Shown here piece after piece: positions 9,251 to 17,129 of a DNA stretch of 64,000 nt (its first letter is position 1; the number at the start of each line of letters is the position of its first letter). Location of the stretch: assembly GCA_035645145.1 (NCBI GenBank), contig DASQNC010000002.1, positions 142,210 through 206,209 of the forward strand. Reading direction: 5' to 3'. Made by a program: the position numbers and the translations under genes. The notes beneath the pieces are model-generated. The model was not told the origin of the DNA. It saw only the letters and a list, made by a program, of their open reading frames with translations, and ran no database searches. The stretch is from Azospirillaceae bacterium. GTDB lineage: Bacteria; Pseudomonadota; Alphaproteobacteria; Azospirillales; Azospirillaceae.

Positions 9251-9814
9251 TCAGCGGTTCGCGCCGGGAACCCACAGCACGTCCCCGGCACCCCCGTCGT
9301 TCACATGGCGGCTGAGGACGAACAGATGGTCGGACAGGCGGTTGATGTATTTCAGCGCCGGGGCGCCGACGGGTTCGACCTCGGCCAATTCGGTCATCAT
9401 CCGCTCGGCCCGGCGGACCACGGTCCGTGCCAGATGCAGATACGCCGCGCACGGCGTGCCGCCCGGCAGGACGAACGAGTTCAAGGGCCGGAGCCCGGCG
9501 TTCAAGGCGTCGATCTCCCGCTCCAGCCGCTCCACCTGCGCATCGACGATGCGCAGTGGCGGGTAGGGCGGGTCCGCCTGCTCGGGCGTGCAGAGATCGG
9601 CGCCCAGGTCGAACAGGTCGTTCTGGATGCGCGCCAGCATCGCGTCGGTGGCCGCGTCGGCGTGCAGGCGGGCGATGCCGATGGCGGCGTTCGCTTCGTC
9701 CACCGTGCCGTAGGCGGCCACGCGCAGCTCGTGCTTGGGAACGCGCCGGCCGTCGCCCAGCGACGTCTTCCCCTTGTCGCCGCCCCGCGTGTAGATGCGC
9801 GTCAACCGGACCAT
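9251..9814 (-). CDS. Cob(I)alamin adenosyltransferase, PduO type
   Basis: 187 residues. It transfers the adenosyl group of ATP to reduced cobalamin, making the B12 coenzyme needed for example by methylmalonyl-CoA mutase. The N-terminal ATP-binding motif RIYTRGGDKGKTSLGDG is diagnostic of the PduO family; further marks are YGTVDEANAAIG, FVLPGGTPCAAYLHLART and INRLSDHLFVLSR. The true start is the ATG of MVRLTRIY at 9814; the open frame beyond it belongs to no known domain. It follows the HIG1 gene by 8 bases, so the two share an operon. Confidence 0.95.
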   Translation of the reverse strand: MVRLTRIYTRGGDKGKTSLGDGRRVPKHELRVAAYGTVDEANAAIGIARLHADAATDAMLARIQNDLFDLGADLCTPEQADPPYPPLRIVDAQVERLEREIDALNAGLRPLNSFVLPGGTPCAAYLHLARTVVRRAERMMTELAEVEPVGAPALKYINRLSDHLFVLSRHVNDGGAGDVLWVPGANR

Positions 9815-9822
9815 GCGACCCC

Positions 9823-10020
9823 TCAGCCCGCCTGGGTCAGGACGGCCAGGACGAAGCAGGCGATGGCGATGCCCTGCAGGATGACGCGCGCCCGCATCAT
9901 CTTGTTCGAGTATTTCCGGGCGAATTCGCCGCCCCGGACCATTGCGAACAGGCCGATCCCGAGCGAGGCGAGCACGGCCACCATCGCCAGGATCATCAGG
10001 AGTGTGAAGAAGCTGCTCAT
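9823..10020 (-). CDS. HIG1-domain twin-transmembrane protein
   Basis: 65 residues with two membrane helices (about 4-28 and 48-62) joined by a basic loop GGEFARKYSNKMMRARVILQG, the conserved centre of the HIG1 family. In mitochondria HIG1 proteins associate with cytochrome oxidase; bacterial members are often annotated only as twin transmembrane proteins and sit next to the B12 adenosyltransferase gene in alphaproteobacteria, as here. An inner-membrane location is clear; a respiratory role is inference. Confidence 0.85.
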   Translation of the reverse strand: MSSFFTLLMILAMVAVLASLGIGLFAMVRGGEFARKYSNKMMRARVILQGIAIACFVLAVLTQAG

Positions 10021-10139
10021 TGTTCGAATATGGGGCGGGTCGTCCGGTGCGCCAGGGGTGCGCCGTCCTGACATGCGCCGCCCGGGCGGCCATATGGTGG
10101 GACCGTAAGTCCAAGGCCGCAAGCACAAGGGAGCCGTCC

Positions 10140-11621
10140 GTGACCCTTCCAACCTCGTCCGTTCCGAAGGCCACGCGGCCCGCCGGGATCGACCGGCGCA
10201 GGCTGCTGAAGGCCGGGGTTGCCGGTGCCGCGGCCGTGCCCTTCGCCTCACGTCTGGCCGGTGCGGCATCGGGGCCGGCCGGCCCGGTGGTGCCGTTCCC
10301 GGACGGATTCCTGTGGGGGGCCTCGACCTCCGCCTACCAGATCGAAGGCGCGCACGACGTCGACGGTCGCACCCCGTCCATCTGGGACACGTTCTCGCGC
10401 ACGCCCGGCAAGGTCGAGGACGGGCACACCGGCGATATCGCCGCCGACCATTACCGCCGCTATCCCGAGGATGTGGCGCTGATGGCCAATGCCGGCCTGA
10501 AGGCATACCGGCTGTCCACGTCCTGGCCGCGGATCCTGCCCCAGGGCACCGGTGCGGTGAACGCCGCGGGGCTCGACTTCTACGATCGCCTGGTGGATGC
10601 GCTGCTGGCGGCGGGCATCCAGCCCTGGGTATGCCTGTACCATTGGGATCTGCCGCAGGCCCTGCAGGACCGGGGCGGCTGGCTGAACCGCGACATCGCC
10701 GACTGGTTCGTCGAATACGCCTTGGTGGTGTCCGGCCGCCTGGGCGACCGGGTCCGGCACTGGGTCATGCTGAACGAGCCGGGCGTGGTTTCGCTGATCG
10801 GCCATGGTGCCGGCGGACATGCACCGGACATCCGCGGGCGGGACAGCTATTTCGCGTCGGCCCACCACCAGAACCTGGCCCAGGGAAGGGCGCTGCACGC
10901 GATGCGGTCGGCCGGCGGCGGCCGTTGGGAATTGGGCACCGTCCTGTCGGTTCAGCCCGCCCGGCCGGTGACGCCGACGGAACCCGACATCCGCGCCGCA
11001 TTGGTATGGGACGCCCTTTGGAACCGGGCGTTCCTCGACCCGCTGTTCAAGGGCGCCTATCCCGAAGCGGTCCGGGACGGGTTCGCACCGCTGGTGCGGG
11101 ACGGCGACATGGACGCGATCCGCTTCCCCGTGGATTTCCTCGGCCTGAACTACTACAGCCGCATGCACATGCGGGCCGATCCCGGGGGGCTGTTCGGCAC
11201 CGCCCACGGCCCCGCGCCCCAGGGGACGCCCTACACCGGGATGCCCTGGCCCGTGGAGCCGGACGGCCTGTTCGAGCAGTTGATGGATTTCCGCGACCGC
11301 TACGGCAATCCGCCCGTCTACGTCACCGAAAACGGTGCCGCCTATCCCGACCCCTTGGGACCGGACGGCAGGATCGAGGACGGCGACCGGATCGGCTTTC
11401 TGCGCGACCATCTGTTGTGGGCGCGGCGTGCGATCGACCAAGGGTGCGACCTGCGCGGCTACTTCGTATGGACCCTGCTCGACAATTTCGAATGGGCATT
11501 CGGCTACACCAAGAACTTCGGTTTGGTGCGGGTGGAGCTTGGCACGCTCCGCCGCGTGCCGAAGGCCAGCTATCATTGGTACGCCGAGGTCGTCCGCGCC
11601 AACGCCGTTCCGGCGGCGTGA
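10140..11621 (+). CDS. GH1 beta-glucosidase with Tat-type leader
   Basis: 493 residues. The leader reads GIDRRRLLKAG and then a hydrophobic Ala-rich stretch, a twin-arginine export signal ending near residue 43. The GH1 domain follows from FPDGFLWGASTSAYQIEG. The acid/base Glu is in MLNEPGV and the nucleophile Glu in VYVTENGA, both intact. It should cleave beta-glucosides or short beta-glucans. The start is a GTG at 10140 behind AAGGGAG; using it places RRR near residue 19, as expected for a Tat signal. Most bacterial GH1 enzymes are cytoplasmic, so export is notable, although Tat-tagged members are known. Confidence 0.93.
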   Translation: MTLPTSSVPKATRPAGIDRRRLLKAGVAGAAAVPFASRLAGAASGPAGPVVPFPDGFLWGASTSAYQIEGAHDVDGRTPSIWDTFSRTPGKVEDGHTGDIAADHYRRYPEDVALMANAGLKAYRLSTSWPRILPQGTGAVNAAGLDFYDRLVDALLAAGIQPWVCLYHWDLPQALQDRGGWLNRDIADWFVEYALVVSGRLGDRVRHWVMLNEPGVVSLIGHGAGGHAPDIRGRDSYFASAHHQNLAQGRALHAMRSAGGGRWELGTVLSVQPARPVTPTEPDIRAALVWDALWNRAFLDPLFKGAYPEAVRDGFAPLVRDGDMDAIRFPVDFLGLNYYSRMHMRADPGGLFGTAHGPAPQGTPYTGMPWPVEPDGLFEQLMDFRDRYGNPPVYVTENGAAYPDPLGPDGRIEDGDRIGFLRDHLLWARRAIDQGCDLRGYFVWTLLDNFEWAFGYTKNFGLVRVELGTLRRVPKASYHWYAEVVRANAVPAA

Positions 11622-11626
11622 CGGGC

Positions 11627-12055
11627 ATGAGCCAGGACGCCCTGCGCCCTCAATTCGCGGTCCAGCGGCCGAAGGGAACGTCGTGGAAGACGCTGCACAT
11701 CGGGCCCGACCGGACCGAGGCCGAACGCTATTTCGATGCGGCGAAGGCGCATCTGCGGCTCGTCCGCCTGATCCAGGTCGATTTGGAAGCCCTGGACGAC
11801 CGTGGCGAGCAGTACAAATGGTCCCTTCTGGATCTGCACGACAGCCGCGGCAAACCACTCCCCGGTGCACGGACCCACCCGCAGGGCCGGCCCGTGCGCC
11901 AGGGGGCCATGCACCGGGGGGACGTCGGGCGCCGCATCCCATCCCGGCCCACCCGGCGGGCCGAGCGGATCGCCGCACCCCTGCGGCTTTACCTGGTGGT
12001 GCTCGGGCTGGGGGTGCTCGGCGGGGCTGTCCTGTACGTTATGGTGCGAACCTAA
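11627..12055 (+). CDS. Conserved hypothetical protein with C-terminal membrane anchor
   Basis: 142 residues, family not recognised. The N-terminal half is soluble (WKTLHIGPDRTEAERYFDAAKAHLRLVRLIQVD looks like a small alpha/beta fold), a basic Pro/Arg-rich linker follows, and one transmembrane helix (about 118-138) ends the protein, so it is probably tail-anchored with the domain in the cytoplasm. It starts 5 bases after the beta-glucosidase stop and is probably co-transcribed with it. Confidence 0.65.
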   Translation: MSQDALRPQFAVQRPKGTSWKTLHIGPDRTEAERYFDAAKAHLRLVRLIQVDLEALDDRGEQYKWSLLDLHDSRGKPLPGARTHPQGRPVRQGAMHRGDVGRRIPSRPTRRAERIAAPLRLYLVVLGLGVLGGAVLYVMVRT

Positions 12056-12142
12056 CGGTACCACGGAGCTTGACAGCCGGAGTGGCCCGGCCTCTCATGC
12101 ATTCATGCGGACGCATCTGCACATCGGACGGCGAATTAGGAT

Positions 12143-12166
12143 CCCGGCCCTCGGTTGAGGGCCGGG
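12143..12166 (+). terminator. Hairpin in the gap before the ACT-like gene
   Basis: A perfect 10-bp GC-rich stem (12143-12152 with 12157-12166) and a GGTT tetraloop lie about 90 bases past the membrane-anchored hypothetical gene. There is no T tract after it. It may end the beta-glucosidase transcript. Confidence 0.45.
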
Positions 12167-12264
12167 TCAACGGGTGTCATTCCCCCGCCCCGATCCCGGT
12201 GTCCCATTCCTGGCCGGGCCGGCGCGATCCATTTCCCTCCGCAGTTCATCCGCAGGTTCCAACC

Positions 12265-12582
12265 ATGACCGTTCCCTTCGCCGGCGCCCCCGGCGTCCAA
12301 TCCTTTGAGTCCCCGTCCGTCCTGCCGACGGCCTGCTTTGCCGTCCATGCCAGGGCCACGCCGGGTACCCTGCCGCGTATCCTGGAAATCTTCGCCAAGC
12401 GCGGCTGGATCCCGTCCAGTGTCGAGGCGCGCCTGGTGTCCGGCGGCGAGGAACTTGCCGCCGACATCCAGATGCCGGGTCTGGACCAGGATACGGCGTT
12501 GCTGGTGGCGGCCAACCTGCGGGCCATTGTGGATGTGCAATCCGTTCTGACGACGCAGCGAATCCGCTCCCGCGAGGGGTGA
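12265..12582 (+). CDS. Small ACT-like domain protein
   Basis: 105 residues. The core CFAVHARATPGTLPRILEIFAKRGWIPSSVEARL followed by ADIQMPGLDQDTALLVAANLRAIVDVQSVL has the beta-alpha-beta-beta-alpha-beta pattern of an ACT/aspartokinase regulatory fold, comparable with the small subunit of acetolactate synthase but free-standing. A ligand-sensing role is inferred from the fold alone. It ends 3 bases before the NUDIX gene, so the pair is likely transcribed together. Confidence 0.65.
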   Translation: MTVPFAGAPGVQSFESPSVLPTACFAVHARATPGTLPRILEIFAKRGWIPSSVEARLVSGGEELAADIQMPGLDQDTALLVAANLRAIVDVQSVLTTQRIRSREG

Positions 12583-12585
12583 GGC

Positions 12586-13437
12586 ATGGCGTTCCTGGAC
12601 CATATCAGGGCCTGCAATCGGCACGATCTTTCCGACTTCCGTCCCTTCCTGGCCGGCCGCCGGCGGGTGGGTTGGGTCCGCCACACGGCCGCGGCCGCAC
12701 TCACGGGGGATCCACACCTGAGGGTGACCGGCGAGGCGGTGGTCCTGGCGCCCGCCCGCGAGGATTTCGACGGGCGCACCGCCGCCATGGCGGCGGTCGT
12801 GGACCGGTTGGCCGCGGCCGGCGTGGTGCCCAAGCTGCGGGGCGAGCACTATCCCGTCCTGGTCCGCTGGGGCGATGACCCGTTGTTCCAGATCGACCGG
12901 GCCGCCGTGCCGTTCTTCGGGGTGCACAGCTACGGTGTCCACGTGAACGGCCTGGTCCGCCGGCCGGACGGGCTGCACCTCTGGGTGGGGCGGCGGGCGA
13001 AGGACAAGGCCGTGGCGCCGGGCAAGCTGGACAATCTGGTGGCCGGGGGGCAGCCCTTCGGTCTGAGCCTGTCCGAGAACCTGCGCAAGGAGGCGGCGGA
13101 GGAGGCGGACCTGCCGGCGGACATCGCCGACCGGGCACGGCCGGTGGGAGTGGTCACCTACACCATGGAGACGCCGGAGGGGCTGAAGCCGGACACCCTT
13201 TTCGTCTACGACTTGGAACTGCCGGACGGCCTGATGCCGCGGAACACGGACGGCGAGGTCGAGACGTTCGAACTGTGGCCTGTGGACAAGGTGGCGGCGC
13301 GGGTGCGCGACACCGACGACTTCAAGTTCAACGTCAATCTGGTGGTGATCGACTTCCTCGTGCGCCACGGCATCCTCACGCCCGAGGATCCGGACTACCT
13401 GTCCATCTGCGCGGGCCTGCGCAGCCCGCCTCCCTGA
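12586..13437 (+). CDS. DUF4743 domain NUDIX hydrolase
   Basis: 283 residues. The N-terminal about 120 residues match the DUF4743 type (HIRACNRHDLSDFRPF...), and a NUDIX domain follows: VAGGQPFGLSLSENLRKEAAEEADLP fits the GX5EX7REUXEEXGU box closely, with Lys in place of the usual Arg in RE. Proteins of this design resemble thiamine-pyrophosphokinase-associated NUDIX enzymes of plants and fungi that act on damaged thiamine diphosphate; substrate here is unproven. Confidence 0.85.
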   Translation: MAFLDHIRACNRHDLSDFRPFLAGRRRVGWVRHTAAAALTGDPHLRVTGEAVVLAPAREDFDGRTAAMAAVVDRLAAAGVVPKLRGEHYPVLVRWGDDPLFQIDRAAVPFFGVHSYGVHVNGLVRRPDGLHLWVGRRAKDKAVAPGKLDNLVAGGQPFGLSLSENLRKEAAEEADLPADIADRARPVGVVTYTMETPEGLKPDTLFVYDLELPDGLMPRNTDGEVETFELWPVDKVAARVRDTDDFKFNVNLVVIDFLVRHGILTPEDPDYLSICAGLRSPPP

Positions 13438-13484
13438 CGGTCCGGCCAGTCGGTCGCGGGCCGGGCGGGGCGCTGTCCCGCGCC

Positions 13485-14027
13485 TCAGGCCGCCGGCACG
13501 GTTGCGGCACGCCGTGCACGGTGGTCGCGCAGCAGGTTCATCGCGTTGAACAGCGTCCCGAACATGTCGGACAGCATACCGGGCACGGACCCCACCAGCA
13601 CATTGTTGCCGAACCAAAAGGGCAGGGTCAGCCCGACCAGCACGCGGAACCGCATCGTGTCGGTCTGGTAGCGGCCGATGCTGAGCAGCGTCATGGCGAC
13701 GGCGGCGAAGACCGATGGCCAGCCGTTCCATGTGTAGACGGTTCCTGCGGCGATCAGCGGCAGCGTCAGCAGGTAGACGCGCCGGAACCCCGGCCGGGTG
13801 CCCAACGGAATGGCGGCCAGTGCCTGAAGCCCTGCCAGGATATTCATCAGCGCGGCCGTCATCGCGCCGCCGATCAGGACGTAGTGCCCGGTGAAAGCCG
13901 CCGCCACGGCGACCTGTGCCAGCAGCATCCCGTTCCGGCTGCGGTAGAGCGGCCAAGTGGCCCCCAGCACGGCCCCCAGCAGGCCCAGGATGTTGGCGGC
14001 GGGGGCTTCAAGGAAGGCTTCGATCAT
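13485..14027 (-). CDS. YgjV-family inner membrane protein
   Basis: 180 residues, nearly all hydrophobic, with about six membrane helices. The segment GLLGAVLGATWPLYRSRNGMLLAQVAVAAAFTGHYVLIGG is typical of the YgjV/Imp-YgjV family, whose function is unknown. The ATG of MIEAFLEAP is chosen as start because the longer open frame adds a Cys-rich polar stretch unlike the family. It is a single gene, converging with the NUDIX gene. Confidence 0.75.
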   Translation of the reverse strand: MIEAFLEAPAANILGLLGAVLGATWPLYRSRNGMLLAQVAVAAAFTGHYVLIGGAMTAALMNILAGLQALAAIPLGTRPGFRRVYLLTLPLIAAGTVYTWNGWPSVFAAVAMTLLSIGRYQTDTMRFRVLVGLTLPFWFGNNVLVGSVPGMLSDMFGTLFNAMNLLRDHRARRAATVPAA

Positions 14028-14162
14028 CGTGGGGCACCCGGGGGAATTGGCTCCATCCAACAAGCAGATGGAGCACGACCGCCGATCCATGGGATCGAGC
14101 CGTGCTCCGGCGGGTATAGCCGGTGGGCGCCGCGACGCACCAGCGGTGGTGCGGCAACGGTC

Positions 14163-15008
14163 CTATGCCGGGTCGGGATGGCCGGCCAGCGCCCGCACCG
14201 CCGCGGCCGAAAGCCCCTCGGCCCGGAGCGCGCGAATCGCCTTCGCGCCGTCGCGCTTGGACAGCCGCTCGCCCCGCTCGTTGGTCAGGAGCCCATGATG
14301 GCGGTAGGTGGGCGTGGGCAGGTCCAGGAGCGCCTGCAAATGCCGGTGCACATGGGTGGCCGTGAACAGGTCCTCGCCACGCACCACCAGGGTGACCCCC
14401 TGCCGGGCGTCGTCCACGGTGACGCACAGGTGATAGCTGGCGGGCACGTCCCGGCGCGCCAGAACCACGTCGCCCAGCGCCCCGGCATCGGCGCGGACGA
14501 TGCCGAACCGTTCGTCCCGCCAGTCCAGCGGACCGGTCAGCGAGGCGGCGCGGGCGGAGTCCAGCCGCCAGGCGTGCGGCGCCCCCGCGGCAATCCGCCG
14601 GGCCGACTCGTCCGCATCCAGGCCGCGGCATGTGCCGGGGTAGAGCGGTCCTTCCGCCCCATGGGGCGCATGGCCGGCGCGCGCGACCTCCGCCTGGATT
14701 TCCTTGCGCGAGCAGAAGCAGGGATAGACCGCGCCCATGGCCCTCAGCCGGTCCAGGGCGGCGCGGTAGTCGTCCATGTGTTCGGACTGGCGGCGCACCG
14801 GCCCGTCCCAATCCACGCCCAGCCAGGCCAGATCCTCGAGGATCGCCGTTTCGAAATCCGGGCGGCAGCGGCTGGGGTCGATATCCTCGATCCGCAGCAG
14901 GAAGCGTCCGCCCGCCGCGCGCGCGGCGCGCCACGCGGCCAGTGCCGAATGGGCGTGGCCCAGGTGCAGATGGCCGGTCGGGCTGGGGGCGAAACGGCTT
15001 GTCGTCAT
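14163..15008 (-). CDS. gluQRS: Glutamyl-Q tRNA(Asp) synthetase
   Basis: 281 residues, typical of the truncated GluRS paralogue that lacks an anticodon-binding domain and charges Glu onto queuosine-34 of tRNA-Asp. The start MTTSRFAPSPTGHLHLGHAHSAL holds the HIGH-type motif; YPCFCSRKEI with the later YPGTCRG is the zinc site; GERLSKRDGAKAIRAL is the KMSKS-type loop. The ATG at 15008 is well supported because the family begins right at FAPSPTG. A small conserved gene lies upstream on the same strand. Confidence 0.96.
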   Translation of the reverse strand: MTTSRFAPSPTGHLHLGHAHSALAAWRAARAAGGRFLLRIEDIDPSRCRPDFETAILEDLAWLGVDWDGPVRRQSEHMDDYRAALDRLRAMGAVYPCFCSRKEIQAEVARAGHAPHGAEGPLYPGTCRGLDADESARRIAAGAPHAWRLDSARAASLTGPLDWRDERFGIVRADAGALGDVVLARRDVPASYHLCVTVDDARQGVTLVVRGEDLFTATHVHRHLQALLDLPTPTYRHHGLLTNERGERLSKRDGAKAIRALRAEGLSAAAVRALAGHPDPA

Positions 15009-15094
15009 GGCGGTGCCAAGGTGGCGGCCCGCGCGTTTCGTCGCAAGCCGCCGTCCCCCTCCCGCCTTCGCCCGGGCTGCGCCCGGAACGGTGG

Positions 15095-15286
15095 TCAGTC
15101 GCCGTATTCGGCGTAGTCGGTGTAGGGGTTGTCCGGGATCCGGGTCACCGGAATGCGCTCGCCCCGCAGGACGGCCTGGAGGCGCCGCGACAGTTCGCGG
15201 TCGAACGCGTCCTCGCGCGCACGACGGATCTTTTCCTCGTGCTGCCAGCGCCAGACGGTGAAGTCGATGATCTTGCACTTGGTCAT
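15095..15286 (-). CDS. Small conserved hypothetical protein
   Basis: 63 residues, highly charged, predicted helical in its middle (QHEEKIRRAREDAFDRELSRRLQAVLRG) with an acidic aromatic tail (NPYTDYAEYGD). Family not recognised. It is 86 bases upstream of gluQRS on the same strand and may be co-transcribed. Support is the coding-like composition, a clean ATG and the lack of any competing gene. Confidence 0.55.
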   Translation of the reverse strand: MTKCKIIDFTVWRWQHEEKIRRAREDAFDRELSRRLQAVLRGERIPVTRIPDNPYTDYAEYGD

Positions 15287-15421
15287 GGGTCGGCCCGCCT
15301 TAGCCCCGTCGGGGTATGTCCGTTGCGACCCGACTGTGTGGCGGACATGGTTAACACCGACCTAATGGCGGAGGAAAACGGCTATTGACCGGCGATGGCC
15401 CCGGACGCGACAACTGCGCCC

Positions 15422-16084
15422 ATGAGCATATCCATCCGACTGGACGGGCCCCGGCTGGAGCCCAAGGGCGGCACTCCGGACCGTCTGATCGTCCTCCTCC
15501 ATGGACTCGGTGCCGACGGCGACGATTTGATCGGCCTCGCCCCGCACTGGCAATCCGTCTTGCCGACCGCGGCCTTCATCGCGCCGAACGCACCGTTCCC
15601 CTGCGATATGGCGCCCTACGGCTATCAGTGGTTCAGCCTGCAGGACCGCACCCCGGCGCGCATCCTGGCCGGCGTGCAGGCCGCTGCACCCATGCTCGAC
15701 GCGTTTCTGGACGAGCTGCTGGAGAGCTACCGGCTGGGGCCCGAGCGTCTGGCATTGGTCGGGTTCTCGCAGGGCACCATGATGGCGATGCATGTCGCCA
15801 TGCGGCGGGACAAGCCGGTCGCCGGTGTCGTCGGCTTTTCCGGGGCGCTGGTCGGTGCGGAACTCCTGGCGGAGGACATCCGTTCACGCCCGCCGGTGCT
15901 GCTGGTCCATGGCGATGCCGACCAGATCGTGCCGGTCCAGGCGTCGCGGTTGGCGCTGGGCGCACTCGAGGCTGCCGGGATCAAGGCCCGGCTGGTGGTT
16001 CGGCCGGGATTGCCGCATTCCATCGACGGCGTCGGCTTGACGGAAGGGGCCGCGTTCCTGCGCGAAGCGTTCGGAGCGGGGTGA
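15422..16084 (+). CDS. Phospholipase/carboxylesterase family alpha/beta hydrolase
   Basis: 220 residues, the usual length of this compact esterase family (relatives of YpfH and acyl-protein thioesterase). The oxyanion region LHGLGADGDDL, the nucleophile elbow GFSQGTMM, the Asp in GDADQIVP and the His in GLPHSID form a complete catalytic triad. It has no signal peptide and is probably a cytoplasmic esterase acting on small carboxylic esters. Confidence 0.9.
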   Translation: MSISIRLDGPRLEPKGGTPDRLIVLLHGLGADGDDLIGLAPHWQSVLPTAAFIAPNAPFPCDMAPYGYQWFSLQDRTPARILAGVQAAAPMLDAFLDELLESYRLGPERLALVGFSQGTMMAMHVAMRRDKPVAGVVGFSGALVGAELLAEDIRSRPPVLLVHGDADQIVPVQASRLALGALEAAGIKARLVVRPGLPHSIDGVGLTEGAAFLREAFGAG

Positions 16085-16181
16085 GAGTCGGCCGAGCCGC
16101 CCTGAAACCGGGGCTAACCGGCCGAATTCTCCAAATATTGTGGAGCAAAGTCGTTTCGAGTATGTAGATAGGTAGGTAGGA

Positions 16182-16203
16182 CCGGTCAATTCCGGTTGAC
16201 CGG
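16182..16203 (+). repeat. Inverted repeat in the HNH gene leader
   Basis: CCGGTCAA (16182-16189) pairs perfectly with TTGACCGG (16196-16203) around a 6-base loop. It covers an in-frame TTG at 16196, which argues that the real HNH start is the ATG further on. It could be an operator or a leader hairpin. A TAGG-rich run (16174-16180) lies just before it. Confidence 0.6.
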
Positions 16204-16234
16204 CCCGGCGGCGAAGCAGGTCAGGGAGGGTGCA

Positions 16235-16795
16235 ATGGCACCACCCGATCACTGTCCGGCCCTTGTACTCAATGCGGATTTCCGCCCATTGAGCTACTTT
16301 CCCTTGTCCCTTTGGCCGTGGCAGGAAGCCGTCAAGGCCGTCTTCCTGGACCGGGTCAACATCATCGCCCAATACGACCGCGTGGTCCGGTCCCCCAACT
16401 TCGAGATGCGGCTGCCCAGCGTCATCTCGCTGAAGGACTATGTGCAGACCGCGCGACGGCCGGCGTTCACACGGTTCAACGTTTTCCTGCGCGACCGCTT
16501 CACCTGCCAGTACTGCGGGCAACAGTATCCGACGCAGGAACTGACCTTCGATCACGTCATGCCGCGGTCCAGGGGCGGCAAAACCACGTGGGAGAACGTC
16601 GTCACAGCCTGCTCGGCGTGCAATCTGCGCAAGGGCAACCAACTGCCATCGCAATGCGCGATGTTCCCGCTGAAGCGGCCCTACCAGCCCTCCTCGCTCC
16701 AGTTGCAGGAGAACGGCCGGGCGTTCCCGCCCAACTTCCTGCACAAAAGCTGGCGCGACTTCCTCTACTGGGACACCGAACTGGACCCGTTCTGA
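16235..16795 (+). CDS. HNH endonuclease family protein
   Basis: 186 residues. The HNH core is RDRFTCQYCGQQYPTQELTFDHVMPRSRGGKTTWENVVTACSACNLRKGNQ: two CxxC zinc pairs and the D-H plus N residues of the beta-beta-alpha metal site are intact. The N-terminal VLNADFRPLSYFPLSLWPWQEAVKAV is shared by a widespread bacterial HNH subfamily of unknown role, likely involved in DNA repair or processing. The ATG at 16235 follows AGGGAGGG. The 3' end overlaps the converging immunity-like gene by 31 bases. Confidence 0.9.
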   Translation: MAPPDHCPALVLNADFRPLSYFPLSLWPWQEAVKAVFLDRVNIIAQYDRVVRSPNFEMRLPSVISLKDYVQTARRPAFTRFNVFLRDRFTCQYCGQQYPTQELTFDHVMPRSRGGKTTWENVVTACSACNLRKGNQLPSQCAMFPLKRPYQPSSLQLQENGRAFPPNFLHKSWRDFLYWDTELDPF

Positions 16796-17121
16796 CCGTC
16801 GGCAATGTGGCGGCGGAAGGCGGCGACCACGTCGCGCAGCCATGCGGCGGCCTCGTCACCGTTCGGGAACCACAGGTTCGCCCGGCGGCGCACGCGGTCG
16901 TGCAGGGCATCCGGGCCCTGCGCCTCCAAGCCGGCCACCGCCGCTTCCACACCGGCCAACCTGGTCGAGGCGGACGGTCCGGTGCCGTAGTTGGCGGACA
17001 CCACGGCGTATGGATCGGTGTTGCCGAACTCCGCCTCCGCCGCGAACAGGGCGAGAAGCTGGTCCAGCGCCTCGTCGGGATCGGTCGGGGGGGGCGGGGG
17101 CCTGTGGGCGGGCGTGTCCAT
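16765..17121 (-). CDS. Putative CdiI-type immunity protein
   Basis: 118 residues, acidic at the N-terminus after a Pro run. The region DEALDQLLALFAAEAEFGNTDPYAVVSANY, then a helical part and WFPNGDEAAAWLRDVVAAF, resembles the small contact-dependent-inhibition immunity proteins (CdiI-like) that usually follow RNase A-like toxins. It starts 8 bases after the stop of the RNase A-like gene, the position expected of an immunity gene. The family match is by pattern and context, so the call is tentative. It has no signal peptide and would act in the cytoplasm. Confidence 0.5.
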   Translation of the reverse strand: MDTPAHRPPPPPTDPDEALDQLLALFAAEAEFGNTDPYAVVSANYGTGPSASTRLAGVEAAVAGLEAQGPDALHDRVRRRANLWFPNGDEAAAWLRDVVAAFRRHIADGQNGSSSVSQ

Positions 17122-17129
17122 GGCGGTGC

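Noticed and set aside
16196..16234. TTG at 16196 as the start of the HNH protein
   Set aside because: It lies in the 3' arm of an inverted repeat and has no ribosome site, whereas the ATG at 16235 follows AGGGAGGG and begins at the conserved part of the family.
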